From assembly GCA_031276545.1 (NCBI GenBank), contig JAISMW010000082.1, positions 1 to 19,378 on the forward strand: a DNA stretch of 19,378 nucleotides, read 5' to 3'. The DNA is from Tannerellaceae bacterium (lineage in GTDB: Bacteria > Bacteroidota > Bacteroidia > Bacteroidales > Tannerellaceae). Positions 1 to 8,740 of this stretch are shown here, in pieces (position 1 is the first letter of the stretch; each line of letters begins with the position of its first letter). A program made the translations under genes and the position numbers. Under the pieces are notes generated by a model. The model searched no databases. It saw only the letters and a list, made by a program, of their open reading frames with translations, and was not told the origin of the DNA.

Positions 1-1
1 A

Positions 2-283
2 AAGGAGTTGTGTTCTTCTGTGAAGGTGATATTGGCTGATGGCGGATATCGCGGGGGAATAACAGAAACGGTAAAGAAAACTTTTGGCTACGCCATAGAG
101 GCAGTGGTCCGCAATTTTAAAGAACAGGGCTTTCGACCTATACATAAACGATGGATTGTAGAGAGGACTTTCTCCTGATTTGACAATTACAGGAGACTGT
201 GTCGAAACTATGAAACAACATTTGATTCGGCGGAGGAAATGGTCAAAATAGCATCCATAAGATTATTATTGAATAAAATTTAA
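2..283 (+). pseudogene. IS5-family transposase C-terminal fragment, interrupted by an in-frame TGA
   Basis: Frame 2 reads through a DDE transposase C-terminus. The motif ADGGYRGG carries the second catalytic Asp (codon 38-40), and KRWIVERTFS carries the catalytic Glu (codon 164-166). The next codon, at 176-178, is TGA where the family has a conserved Trp (ERTFxW). The frame then continues as FDNYRRLCRNYETTF and so on to a natural TAA at 281-283, inside the terminal repeat. A single TGG to TGA change therefore removes about 35 C-terminal residues. The N-terminal part is outside the window. It may be an inactive copy, or a sequencing or assembly error at one base. Recoding of TGA to Trp is very unlikely because TGA is used as a normal stop elsewhere, for example in gcvH and cobT. 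Confidence 0.8.
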
Positions 284-291
284 ACAGGCTC
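276..291 (+). repeat. Candidate right terminal inverted repeat of the IS5-family element
   Basis: The sequence aaatttaaacaggctc lies immediately at the end of the transposase frame and contains its stop codon. Its reverse complement resembles IS5-group termini in Bacteroidales. The partner copy is not in the window. Confidence 0.55.
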
Positions 292-313
292 TTACTGTCA
301 CTGTATAAAAAAT

Positions 314-354
314 CAACAGTATTGTAAGCATCGGGCATACTTACAATACTGTTG
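314..354. repeat. Perfect 15-bp inverted repeat (hairpin) between the IS end and rpoN
   Basis: Arms at 314-328 (caacagtattgtaag) and 340-354 (cttacaatactgttg) are exact reverse complements around an 11-nt loop. No T-run follows on the plus strand. It could end transcription leaving the IS, act as an operator, or be debris of another small element. It lies 40-80 bp upstream of the probable rpoN promoter box. Confidence 0.75.
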
Positions 355-393
355 CAACAAAGTAAATCGGAAGACAAAGAAGAAACTTTTGTA

Positions 394-401
394 TATATTT
401 G
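394..401 (+). promoter_or_regulatory. Bacteroidetes-type -7 box upstream of rpoN
   Basis: TATATTTG fits the TAnnTTTG -7 consensus of the Bacteroidetes primary sigma factor. Transcription would begin near 408, giving a leader of about 27 nt before the rpoN ATG at 435. No good TTTG -33 box is seen about 20 bp upstream, so the call rests on the -7 box and its position. Confidence 0.45.
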
Positions 402-434
402 CGTGCTCTTAATTTTGAAAAACAATGGTATCTT

Positions 435-1898
435 ATGCTGAAACAGCATTTACAACAGAGATTACAGCAGAAACTTTCTCCGCAGCAAATTCAGTTGATC
501 AGGTTGCTGGAGCTGCCGGCTGTCGAGCTGGAGGAACGTATCAAGCATGAACTGGAAGAGAATCCGGCGCTGGAGGAAGGGCCGGATTTTGACAGTGAGC
601 TGACGGCTGACGGAAACGGAGACGGAGAACCATCTGAGGATGTGTCGCCCGACGGGGGGGAAACGGATTTGTCCCTGGGGGATTACCTGACGGAGGATGA
701 TATTCCCGATTATAAGATAAAGGAAATCAGGGAACGGGCGGAGAAAAAGGAGGAGATTCCTTTTGCCGGAAGCCAGTCGCTGAACGAGTATCTTCTACAG
801 CAACTGGGGCTGAGAGATCTGCCTGAGAAGGAAATGAGGATTGCCGAGTATATTATAGGTAATATCGACGACGACGGGTATCTGCGACGGGAGCTTTCGG
901 CGATTGCCGACGATTTAATCTTTCAGACGGCAGAGTCGGTGGATAACGGCGAGATTGAGGCGGTTATCCGGATTGTGCAGGACTTTGACCCTCCGGGGAT
1001 CTGTGCGCGCAACCTGCGGGAATGTCTGCTGCTTCAGATGGAAAAGCGGGAACGGACGGAGTGCAGCGCATTGGCTGTGCGTATCCTGGAGGATTATTTC
1101 GAGGAGTTTACGCGCAAGCATTATGATAAGATCATGCGCCTGGCGCTTGTGGACGAGAGCGAGCTGAAGATGGCTGTGCAGGAGATTCTGTCGCTGAATC
1201 CGAAGCCCGGCAGCCTTTGGGAAGATTCCATGGCGTCGGCGATGAGCCAGATTACGCCCGATTTCGTGGTGGAGGTTCACGGCGGCGAACTGTTTCTCAG
1301 CATGAACAGCAGAGGGGTTCCGGATCTGCACGTGAACCGCGACTATATGGAGATGTTTCGGGATTATGCTGCCGGCAAACCGGGTCAGACGGCGGATATG
1401 CGCAATGCGGTACAGTTTGTCAAGCAGAAGCTGGATTCGGCCCAGTGGTTTATCGACGCTATCCGCCAGCGGCAGGAAACGCTGCAGCGTACGATGCGTG
1501 CGATTATCTCGCTTCAGAAGGAATTTTTCCTTACGGGCGACGAATCCGCCCTGCGTCCGATGATTCTGAAGGATGTGTCGGAACGGGCGGGATACGATAT
1601 TTCGACGGTTTCGCGGGTGAGCAACAGCAAATATGTGCAGACGAACTTCGGGATCTATCCGCTGAAGTATTTCTTTTCCGAATCCATGCAAACCGGCAGC
1701 GGCGAGGAGGTTTCTACCCGCGAGGTGAAGAAAATTATGAAGGACCATATTGACGGCGAGGATAAGCACCGTCCGCTTACGGATGAAGAGCTGGCTGTGA
1801 TACTGAAGGAGAAGGGGTACGTTATTGCCCGGCGTACGGTGGCGAAATACCGCGAGCAGATGGAAATCCCGGTTGCCCGGCTCAGAAAAGAAATATAA
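435..1898 (+). CDS. rpoN: RNA polymerase sigma-54 factor RpoN
   Basis: The protein has 487 residues and is the alternative sigma factor that recognises -24/-12 promoters and needs AAA+ activators. Region I is the Gln/Leu-rich N-terminus (LQQRLQQKLSPQQIQLIRLL, residues 6-25) that contacts activators. Residues about 41-95 are an acidic linker. The central part fits the core-binding domain and the DNA-binding helix-turn-helix. The signature RpoN box ARRTVAKYRE is intact at 465-474, near the C-terminus, and reads the -24 element. I chose ATG 435 because family members begin MLKQ; an upstream in-frame ATG at 399 would add 12 residues that overlap the promoter box. It is the first gene of a tight run with only 22 bp to the next gene. 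Length and motifs are normal for the order. Confidence 0.96.
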   Translation: MLKQHLQQRLQQKLSPQQIQLIRLLELPAVELEERIKHELEENPALEEGPDFDSELTADGNGDGEPSEDVSPDGGETDLSLGDYLTEDDIPDYKIKEIRERAEKKEEIPFAGSQSLNEYLLQQLGLRDLPEKEMRIAEYIIGNIDDDGYLRRELSAIADDLIFQTAESVDNGEIEAVIRIVQDFDPPGICARNLRECLLLQMEKRERTECSALAVRILEDYFEEFTRKHYDKIMRLALVDESELKMAVQEILSLNPKPGSLWEDSMASAMSQITPDFVVEVHGGELFLSMNSRGVPDLHVNRDYMEMFRDYAAGKPGQTADMRNAVQFVKQKLDSAQWFIDAIRQRQETLQRTMRAIISLQKEFFLTGDESALRPMILKDVSERAGYDISTVSRVSNSKYVQTNFGIYPLKYFFSESMQTGSGEEVSTREVKKIMKDHIDGEDKHRPLTDEELAVILKEKGYVIARRTVAKYREQMEIPVARLRKEI

Positions 1899-1920
1899 CT
1901 TTGCGGCAAAAGACAAGGCC

Positions 1921-2544
1921 ATGAAACTGTTTGCAAATATCGTCTCTATCCTGTTCCATCCTTTGCTGATGGTGACATACGGCATGGGGCTGGCGCTGAG
2001 CTTTACCTACCTGGGTTTTTATCCTGCGGCTCTGAAGTTGCATCTGATGGGGAGTGTGTTCCTCTGCACAGTGGTGGCTCCGGGAGCGGTTATTCTGCTG
2101 ATGGTGAAAGGCGGAATGGCTAAGGATATGGAATTGACCGACCGCAGGGAACGGATGCTGCCCTACCTTCTTTTCATTGCTTCGAATATGGCGTGCTTTT
2201 TCTATCTGCTCAGGATGCAGCTTCCTTTCTGGGTACTGTCGATGTTTACGGGTGTATGCGTTGCGCTGTTTGTGGCTTTGTGCATCAATTTTGTATGGAA
2301 GATAAGCATCCATACCCTGGGCGCGGGGGGATTGCTGGGGGCTGTTGCAGGGATTGCCCGCATGCAGACGACGGATCCTCACTGGCTGTTTATCGCACTT
2401 CTGATTGCGGGCGGTCTGGTGGGTACGTCACGGATCATTTTGGGCAAGCATACTCCGATGCAGGTATATGCCGGTTTTTTGCTGGGGTTTGCGTGTACTT
2501 ATGCCTCTTCCTTCACGAGTTTTATTTATTTATTAATCCAATAA
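1921..2544 (+). CDS. PAP2-like integral membrane protein with altered catalytic motifs
   Basis: This 207-residue, very hydrophobic protein has about six predicted membrane segments. It resembles the type 2 phosphatidic acid phosphatase superfamily, whose three motifs are K-x6-RP, PSGH and SR-x5-H-x3-D. Here the first region is K68...R75RERMLP81, the second is KISIH at 127-131 (His kept, PSG lost), and the third is SRIILGKHTPMQ at 170-181, where Ser, Arg and His are kept but Gln181 stands in place of Asp. It may hydrolyse an unusual lipid phosphate or may have lost activity; the sequence does not decide. ATG 1921 was chosen over an in-frame ATG at 1825 inside rpoN because the first hydrophobic helix begins directly after it. 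It sits 22 bp after rpoN and 14 bp before gcvH, so it is probably co-transcribed. Confidence 0.75.
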   Translation: MKLFANIVSILFHPLLMVTYGMGLALSFTYLGFYPAALKLHLMGSVFLCTVVAPGAVILLMVKGGMAKDMELTDRRERMLPYLLFIASNMACFFYLLRMQLPFWVLSMFTGVCVALFVALCINFVWKISIHTLGAGGLLGAVAGIARMQTTDPHWLFIALLIAGGLVGTSRIILGKHTPMQVYAGFLLGFACTYASSFTSFIYLLIQ

Positions 2545-2558
2545 AAACATTTTAAAGT

Positions 2559-2933
2559 ATGAATTTTCCTGCCCGTTTGAAGTACACGAAAGACCATGAA
2601 TGGCTCCGTGTAGAAGGCAATGAAGCGTATGTGGGTATCACCGACTATGCGCAGAGCGAATTAGGCGAAATCGTTTTTGTAGACATCTCCACTGCCGGCG
2701 AAACGCTGCACAGAGAGGATGTGTTCGGAACCATTGAGGCTGTTAAGACCGTGTCCGACCTGTTTATGCCGGCCTCGGGCGAGGTGCTGGAAGTAAACGC
2801 AGCGCTGGAGGACCGTCCGGAACTGGTAAACGAGGATGTGTACGGTGAGGGGTGGCTCATCAGGATAAGACTGAGCAATCCGGCAGAGGTGGACGAACTT
2901 ATGTCTGCTGCCGAATACGAGGCGCAACTCTGA
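2559..2933 (+). CDS. gcvH: Glycine cleavage system H protein (lipoyl carrier)
   Basis: GcvH shuttles the methylamine intermediate between the P, T and L proteins of the glycine cleavage complex on a lipoyl arm. The 124-residue length is typical. The start ([10 protein letters not shown]) and the lipoylation region [12 protein letters not shown] are canonical, with Lys63 as the lipoyl site, and a C-terminal YGEGWL stretch follows. The H protein also serves as a lipoyl relay in bacteria, which may explain a location away from the P and T genes; none of the other gcv genes is in this window. The stop codon TGA overlaps the purE start by one base (TGATG at 2931-2935), which implies coupled translation. 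Confidence 0.96.
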   Translation: MNFPARLKYTKDHEWLRVEGNEAYVGITDYAQSELGEIVFVDISTAGETLHREDVFGTIEAVKTVSDLFMPASGEVLEVNAALEDRPELVNEDVYGEGWLIRIRLSNPAEVDELMSAAEYEAQL

Positions 2934-3439
2934 TGGAACCAGTTGTAAGCATTATCATGGGGAGTACGTCCGACCTTCCCGTTATGGAAAAGGCGGCGAG
3001 GCTGTTCGACGAAATGCAAATTCCGTTCGAGATGCACGCACTCTCCGCACACCGCACGCCGGACGAGGTGGAGGCTTTTGCCAAAGGTGCGAAAGGAAGA
3101 GGGATCAAGGTTATCATCGCCGCGGCAGGAATGGCAGCCCATCTTGCCGGTGTGATTGCCTCGATGACGACCTTGCCGGTGATAGGTGTGCCGGTCAGTT
3201 CGTCGCTCGAAGGGATGGATGCCCTGCTGTCGATCGTGCAGATGCCTCCGGGGATTCCGGTGGCTACCGTCGGGATCGACGGAGCTTTGAATGCCGGTAT
3301 CCTGGCTGTGCAGATTCTTTCTGCGGGAGACGACACACTTCAGGAAAAACTCTCGGCCTACAAAGAAAACCTCAAAAAGAAAATTGTAAAGGCCAACGAG
3401 GAACTGGAGCAAATCCGTTTTGCCTATAAAACGAATTAG
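2933..3439 (+). CDS. purE: N5-carboxyaminoimidazole ribonucleotide mutase PurE
   Basis: PurE converts N5-CAIR to CAIR in de novo purine synthesis. The 168-residue class I form shows GSTSD at 10-14, SAHRTP at 38-43 with the catalytic His40, AAGMAAHLAG, GVPV, and QMPPGIPVATVGI, all conserved active-site and phosphate-binding segments. The ATG shares its A with the gcvH stop codon, which fixes the start and points to translational coupling. PurK, which normally makes its substrate, is not in the window. The gene ends 13 bp before ispG. Confidence 0.96.
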   Translation: MEPVVSIIMGSTSDLPVMEKAARLFDEMQIPFEMHALSAHRTPDEVEAFAKGAKGRGIKVIIAAAGMAAHLAGVIASMTTLPVIGVPVSSSLEGMDALLSIVQMPPGIPVATVGIDGALNAGILAVQILSAGDDTLQEKLSAYKENLKKKIVKANEELEQIRFAYKTN

Positions 3440-3452
3440 CGAACATCCGGAA

Positions 3453-5069
<1,617 letters not shown>

Positions 5070-5075
5070 CAGGCC

Positions 5076-5909
5076 ATGAATATACAGTGGATAGATACCG
5101 GTTATTTCTACGCAGACGGAGGGGCTATGTTCGGCGCTATTCCCAAAACTGCTTGGCAACGCCGCTATCCCTGTAACGAGCAAAACAAATGTGTATTGGC
5201 TATGCGGAGCGTCCTGGTACGTTCGGACGACGGACGAACCGTCCTGATAGACACCGGGGCCGGCAATAAGCACTTGAAACAATTGAGTTACTACGGCTTT
5301 TTCAACCTGACGGATCTTGGAGAAGAATTATCCAAACGGGGTGTGTCGCCGGCACAGATTACGGATGTAGTGCTGACGCATCTCCACTTCGACCATTGCG
5401 GATATACGACTCAAGAAGATAAATCCGGCGAGATGCCGGCGCTTTCATTCCCTCATGCTATTCACTGGATAAGCAGGGAACAATGGGAGAACTGCCATCA
5501 TCCCAATCCGGTAGAAAAAGATGCCTACTTTACCGAAAACATAGATGCTGTGGCGGAGGCAAATAAAATCAGGCTGGTGGATGAAGACACGGAGCTTTGC
5601 CGGGATATATACCTTCGCCTCTACGACGGGCATACGCCCGGACAAATCGTACCTTATATAAAGACTTCCGAACGAACGGTTGTATTTGCCGGCGATGTGG
5701 TTCCTATGGCAGCTCACGTTTCCCCCGAATGGATATCGGCCTACGATACGTTTCCGGTGACTTCCTATTACGAAAAAGTCCGTATGCTGGAAGAGGCAGC
5801 CGCCGAAGGGCAAGCCCTGATATACTGTCATGATGCCTGCACGGTTTGTTCCACCATACGAAAAGTGGAAGGTTTTTATAAAACAGACCGGATAATTAAT
5901 ATTTTTTAG
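5076..5909 (+). CDS. Metallo-beta-lactamase-fold hydrolase (substrate unknown)
   Basis: This 277-residue cytoplasmic protein has the complete metal-binding set of the fold: THLHFDH (His102, His104, Asp106, His107), HTPGQ (His186), the bridging Asp207 in AGDVVP, and a final His252 in YCHD. It therefore probably binds two metal ions. The general layout matches the large group of quorum-lactonase-like and other uncharacterised MBL-fold hydrolases, but no substrate can be named. It has no signal peptide. It begins 6 bp after ispG and is the last gene of the rpoN-led run; its own downstream gap of 136 bp contains a promoter for the next unit. A lactonase, thioesterase or phosphodiester substrate are all possible. 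Confidence 0.88.
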   Translation: MNIQWIDTGYFYADGGAMFGAIPKTAWQRRYPCNEQNKCVLAMRSVLVRSDDGRTVLIDTGAGNKHLKQLSYYGFFNLTDLGEELSKRGVSPAQITDVVLTHLHFDHCGYTTQEDKSGEMPALSFPHAIHWISREQWENCHHPNPVEKDAYFTENIDAVAEANKIRLVDEDTELCRDIYLRLYDGHTPGQIVPYIKTSERTVVFAGDVVPMAAHVSPEWISAYDTFPVTSYYEKVRMLEEAAAEGQALIYCHDACTVCSTIRKVEGFYKTDRIINIF

Positions 5910-5952
5910 AATGAAAGAGTTTTGGCTTTAGTTCTTTTCTGACTTTTTTTAA

Positions 5953-5960
5953 TACTTTTG
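5953..5960 (+). promoter_or_regulatory. Bacteroidetes-type -7 box for the phosphate-transport pair
   Basis: TACTTTTG fits TAnnTTTG. A weak -33 candidate (TTAG at 5928-5931) lies 21 bp upstream. The start of transcription would be near 5967, leaving about an 80-nt leader before the ATG at 6046. Confidence 0.5.
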
Positions 5961-5971
5961 CAGACGGGAAA

Positions 5972-5988
5972 TGTGATTAATCGTCACA
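5972..5988. promoter_or_regulatory. Palindromic TGTGA-N7-TCACA site in the leader of the phosphate pair
   Basis: Perfect 5-bp arms at 5972-5976 and 5984-5988 lie just downstream of the predicted transcription start, a place where a bound repressor would block initiation. The halves are those of CRP/FNR-family sites, but the spacer is 7 rather than the usual 6. The binding protein is unknown. Confidence 0.35.
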
Positions 5989-6045
5989 CCTGTATATAAA
6001 TACTTATTGCAAGTTCCATACCAGCATATTTAAATTTTAATTCGT

Positions 6046-6693
6046 ATGAAAAATCATTTATTTGATAAATTGAAACCCAAAGAGAATAAATTCTTTTTGT
6101 TGCTCCATGAGATGGCCGAAGCTATTATTACCGCCGCAGACTTGATTATTGAATGTGTGCAAGTGTCTACGCATACGGACGCCATTGATTATTATAAAAA
6201 GATCAAGGATTTGGAACATAAGGCAGATGCCGTTCAGGCTAAAATCTTCGATGAGCTAAACAATACTTTTATTACGCCGTTCGACAGGGAAGATATCAAC
6301 GATCTCTCTTCTACGATGGATGATATAATGGATTTAATCAATAGCTGCTCCAAACGCATCATGCTGTATAATCCCAAGAAAATTCCCGAAAGCGCAACCA
6401 ATCTGGCCAGGCTGGTACGCGAATCGGCCGGCTTCCTGATATTGGCCATTGAAGAACTGGAAACCTTCAAAAAAAGACCGGAGAAGATAAAAGAGTACTG
6501 TGCACAACTGGAAGTGGTAGAGAAAAAGGCCGACGATGTATATGAGCATTTCCTTATCAACCTATTTGAGAATGAAAAAGACGCGGTAGAAATCATTAAA
6601 CTCAAAGACATCCTTCACGAACTGGAAAAAGCGGCCGATGCTGCGCAGGCGGTAGGAAAGACCATCAAAACGGTTATTATTAAGTATTCGTAA
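6046..6693 (+). CDS. DUF47-family, PhoU-like phosphate transport accessory protein
   Basis: This 215-residue protein is almost entirely alpha-helical and contains the family segment FITPFDREDINDLSSTMDDIMD (first half shown at about residues 76-84), with repeated acidic and basic heptad-like helices typical of PhoU-like bundles. DUF47 proteins are regularly encoded next to PiT permeases and are thought to regulate or gate phosphate uptake, with metal bound by the conserved acidic residues. The next gene is a PiT permease 11 bp downstream, which supports this role. The start ATG is the only reasonable one: it follows a gene-free leader and the family begins MKxxLFxKLxPKExKFF. Confidence 0.92.
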   Translation: MKNHLFDKLKPKENKFFLLLHEMAEAIITAADLIIECVQVSTHTDAIDYYKKIKDLEHKADAVQAKIFDELNNTFITPFDREDINDLSSTMDDIMDLINSCSKRIMLYNPKKIPESATNLARLVRESAGFLILAIEELETFKKRPEKIKEYCAQLEVVEKKADDVYEHFLINLFENEKDAVEIIKLKDILHELEKAADAAQAVGKTIKTVIIKYS

Positions 6694-6704
6694 TACAACG
6701 TAAA

Positions 6705-7706
6705 ATGACACTACTATTAATAGTCGTAATCGCTTTAGCTCTCATTTTTGATTTTATCAACGGTTTTCACGATGCGGCTAATTCTATCGCAACGGTCGTA
6801 TCCACCAAAGTCTTGACGCCGTTTCAGGCAGTTCTATGGGCTGCCTTCTTTAATTTTGTGGCATTCTTCATCGCGAAATATATCATCGGCGAATTTGGAA
6901 TTGCCAATACCGTAGCCAAAACGGTTTTCCCCCAGTTCATAACCCTTCATGTTATTCTGGCCGGCCTTATAGCAGCCATTGTATGGAACCTGATTACCTG
7001 GTGGCTGGGAATTCCATCCTCCTCTTCACATACACTGATTGGAGGATTCGCCGGTGCGGCCATCGCAAGCGCAGGATTCGGGAGCATTCAGGGGATGGTT
7101 ATTCTCAAAATAGCATCTTTCATCTTCCTTGCCCCTTTAATCGGTATGCTGATAGCCGTTATTCTGGCTGCCGCAACGTTATACGTTTCGCGGAAGGCCA
7201 AGCCTTATAAAGCCGAAATATGGTTCCGGCATTTCCAGTTAATCTCGTCTGCTCTTTTTTGCACAGGCCACGGGCTTAACGATTCGCAAAAAGTAATGGG
7301 TATCATAGCGGCGGCGCTTTTTGCTTCAGGCCTCATCCCCGACATAACCTCAATGCCGGTGTGGGTTCCTTTTTCCTGTTTCAGTGTCATCGCTTTGGGT
7401 ACCATGTCGGGAGGCTGGAGAATTGTCAAAACAATGGGGAGCAGGATCACCAAAATCACTTCACTGGAAGGAGCGGTAGCCGAAACGGCAGGCGCCATTA
7501 CGCTTTACATTACAGAGATACTTCACATACCTGTCAGCACCACGCACACCATATCGGGATCTATCATAGGAGTCGGAGCCATACGGCGCCTCTCTGCCGT
7601 AAGATGGGGTGTAACGAAAGATTTACTGATTGCCTGGATCCTTACTATTCCGGTCAGCGCCGTTATGTCGATGCTGTTTTACCATATCATCCTGTTATTT
7701 GCATAA
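6705..7706 (+). CDS. PiT-family inorganic phosphate permease
   Basis: This is a 333-residue inner-membrane carrier of the inorganic phosphate transporter family, which moves phosphate (often as a metal-phosphate complex) with protons or sodium. Both copies of the family signature are present. The N-terminal one is GFHDAANSIATVVSTKVLTP at 20-39, and the second is GHGLNDSQKVMG beginning at Gly188, reflecting the inverted duplication of the fold. Hydrophobic segments run throughout, with about ten membrane helices. The length is that of the short bacterial form. It is translated 11 bp after the DUF47 gene and followed at once by a strong hairpin, so the two genes form one transcript. Confidence 0.95.
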   Translation: MTLLLIVVIALALIFDFINGFHDAANSIATVVSTKVLTPFQAVLWAAFFNFVAFFIAKYIIGEFGIANTVAKTVFPQFITLHVILAGLIAAIVWNLITWWLGIPSSSSHTLIGGFAGAAIASAGFGSIQGMVILKIASFIFLAPLIGMLIAVILAAATLYVSRKAKPYKAEIWFRHFQLISSALFCTGHGLNDSQKVMGIIAAALFASGLIPDITSMPVWVPFSCFSVIALGTMSGGWRIVKTMGSRITKITSLEGAVAETAGAITLYITEILHIPVSTTHTISGSIIGVGAIRRLSAVRWGVTKDLLIAWILTIPVSAVMSMLFYHIILLFA

Positions 7707-7707
7707 C

Positions 7708-7749
7708 ACAGAAAAGGAATCGTTCTTCGCAGAAGGATTCCTTTTCTGT
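7708..7749 (+). terminator. Strong hairpin terminator after the PiT gene
   Basis: Arms acagaaaaggaatc (7708-7721) and gattccttttctgt (7736-7749) pair perfectly over 14 bp. A further 4-bp stem (ttct/agaa) lies inside a G-G mismatch around a tcgc loop. It starts one base after the PiT stop codon. The A-rich 5' arm and T-rich 3' arm would let it work in either direction. Confidence 0.85.
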
Positions 7750-8004
7750 ATGAAGGAAAAGCACTCAATTTTCTTTCCCTTATACGTGTTGTTAAATCAT
7801 CTTATATGCTTACATAATTAGCATGAGGTTTTGATATAGCGATTATACTAATAGTGTTACCTTTTTATTCTGAAGGCAAAGGTATGCCTGCATGTAAGTG
7901 CCTGCAATACCTATATCTATGTATACGCAAAGTGGGCTTACCTATAAGTAGGGATTATTCAATAAAATTCCTTTTATTCCGTTCGTCAGACCTGATTATT
8001 TGCG
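7750..8004. other. Gene-free region upstream of the hemerythrin operon
   Basis: This stretch is AT-rich and has no convincing reading frame. It holds two short direct repeats, TGCCTGCA at 7885 and 7899 and TACCTATA at 7908 and 7939, the latter 31 bp apart. Repeats this short are expected by chance in a stretch of this length, so they are only weak operator candidates. Confidence 0.4.
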
Positions 8005-8012
8005 TAAATTTG
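8005..8012 (+). promoter_or_regulatory. Bacteroidetes-type -7 box for the hemerythrin/LuxR pair
   Basis: TAAATTTG fits TAnnTTTG, with TTCG at 7982-7985 as a one-mismatch -33 box at a 19-bp spacing. Transcription would start near 8019. The sequence AGAGGA at about 8034-8039 serves as a ribosome binding site for the ATG at 8044. Confidence 0.6.
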
Positions 8013-8043
8013 ACTTGTAAACACAAAACAATAAGAGGATATT

Positions 8044-8736
8044 ATGTATAAAAGAGGACAATACCGGGAAACCGATAAAATGAGCGATTTGATTTGCGAC
8101 AATTACCCCATGGTACTTGTCATGTGTCGCTTCGGCATAGGATTGGGGTTTGGCGACAAAACTATAGGAGAAATATGCCGGCATAATGGAGTGGATACCT
8201 GCACCTTTTTGACGGTCGTGAACTTCCTGATTGAGGAAAAAAACGCTCCCGTGAAAGAGTATACGGGCGAATCTCTTTCCGTGGAAGCACTGATTATTTA
8301 CCTGCATAATGCACATGACTATTTTCTGAAATTCCGCCTCCCGCATCTGCGCATCAAATTAGTGGAAGCCATCAACGATTGTCCGGAGGACGTGGCTTTT
8401 ATCATCACCAAATTTTTCGACGAATATACCGAAGAGGTGGATAAACACATGAATTACGAAGAAAAAACCGTATTCCCTTATGTGCGCGGACTTCTGAAAG
8501 GAGAAAAAGATGCCAAATACCATATTTCCATCTTCCGGAAGCGGCACGACCAGATTGAGATGAAAATCATTGAACTGAAAAATTTATTGCTTAAATATTA
8601 TCCGGGTAAGGGAAGCCATTCGCTAAACAGTGTGCTGTTCGACCTCTTTGCGACCGAACAGGATTTGTTTACACACAATTTGATAGAAGACAATCTTTTC
8701 ACTCCGGCCATCCTAATGCTGGAAAAACGGATATAA
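8044..8736 (+). CDS. Hemerythrin-like di-iron protein with a ScdA/YtfE-like N-terminal region
   Basis: This 230-residue cytoplasmic protein has two parts. Residues about 11-62 (YPMVLVMCRFGIGLGFGDKT) resemble the N-terminal domain of iron-sulfur repair proteins of the RIC family, but the usual Cys-Cys pair is absent (GF in its place). Residues about 80-225 are a four-helix hemerythrin-type bundle with candidate iron ligands His88 or His91, His135 with Glu139 (H-x3-E), His168, and His211 with Glu215 (H-x3-E). Such proteins bind oxygen or nitric oxide, or repair oxidised iron sites. A ribosome site lies just upstream. The LuxR gene follows after 4 bp, suggesting that the pair works together in sensing or responding to oxygen or nitrosative stress; this is inference. 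Confidence 0.85.
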   Translation: MYKRGQYRETDKMSDLICDNYPMVLVMCRFGIGLGFGDKTIGEICRHNGVDTCTFLTVVNFLIEEKNAPVKEYTGESLSVEALIIYLHNAHDYFLKFRLPHLRIKLVEAINDCPEDVAFIITKFFDEYTEEVDKHMNYEEKTVFPYVRGLLKGEKDAKYHISIFRKRHDQIEMKIIELKNLLLKYYPGKGSHSLNSVLFDLFATEQDLFTHNLIEDNLFTPAILMLEKRI

Positions 8737-8740
8737 ACAA

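Larger units (their letters stand above)
1..291 (+). mobile_element. Right end of an IS5-family insertion sequence (left part outside window)
   Basis: The segment carries the C-terminal part of a DDE transposase and closes with a terminal inverted repeat candidate at 276-291. Read outward-in on the minus strand, that repeat begins GAGCCTGTTTAAA, the form seen at IS5-group ends in Bacteroidales. TTA at 292-294 just outside would suit the short TNA target duplications of that group. The left end lies outside the window, so the duplication cannot be confirmed. The family assignment rests on the transposase C-terminus plus this terminus. Confidence 0.7.

Noticed and set aside
243..449. 68-codon minus-strand frame between the IS end and rpoN
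   Set aside because: AT-rich antisense frame across a hairpin and promoter with no family resemblance.
915..1985. 356-codon minus-strand frame opposite rpoN
   Set aside because: Antisense to a gene with an intact RpoN box; the translation shows no domain.
7885..7946. Direct repeats TGCCTGCA (7885, 7899) and TACCTATA (7908, 7939) as operators
   Set aside because: About one 8-bp repeat pair is expected by chance in a region of this length, so they are not evidence alone.
7854..8051. 65-codon frame upstream of the hemerythrin gene
   Set aside because: It overlaps the promoter and start of the real gene and has no ribosome site or recognisable sequence.
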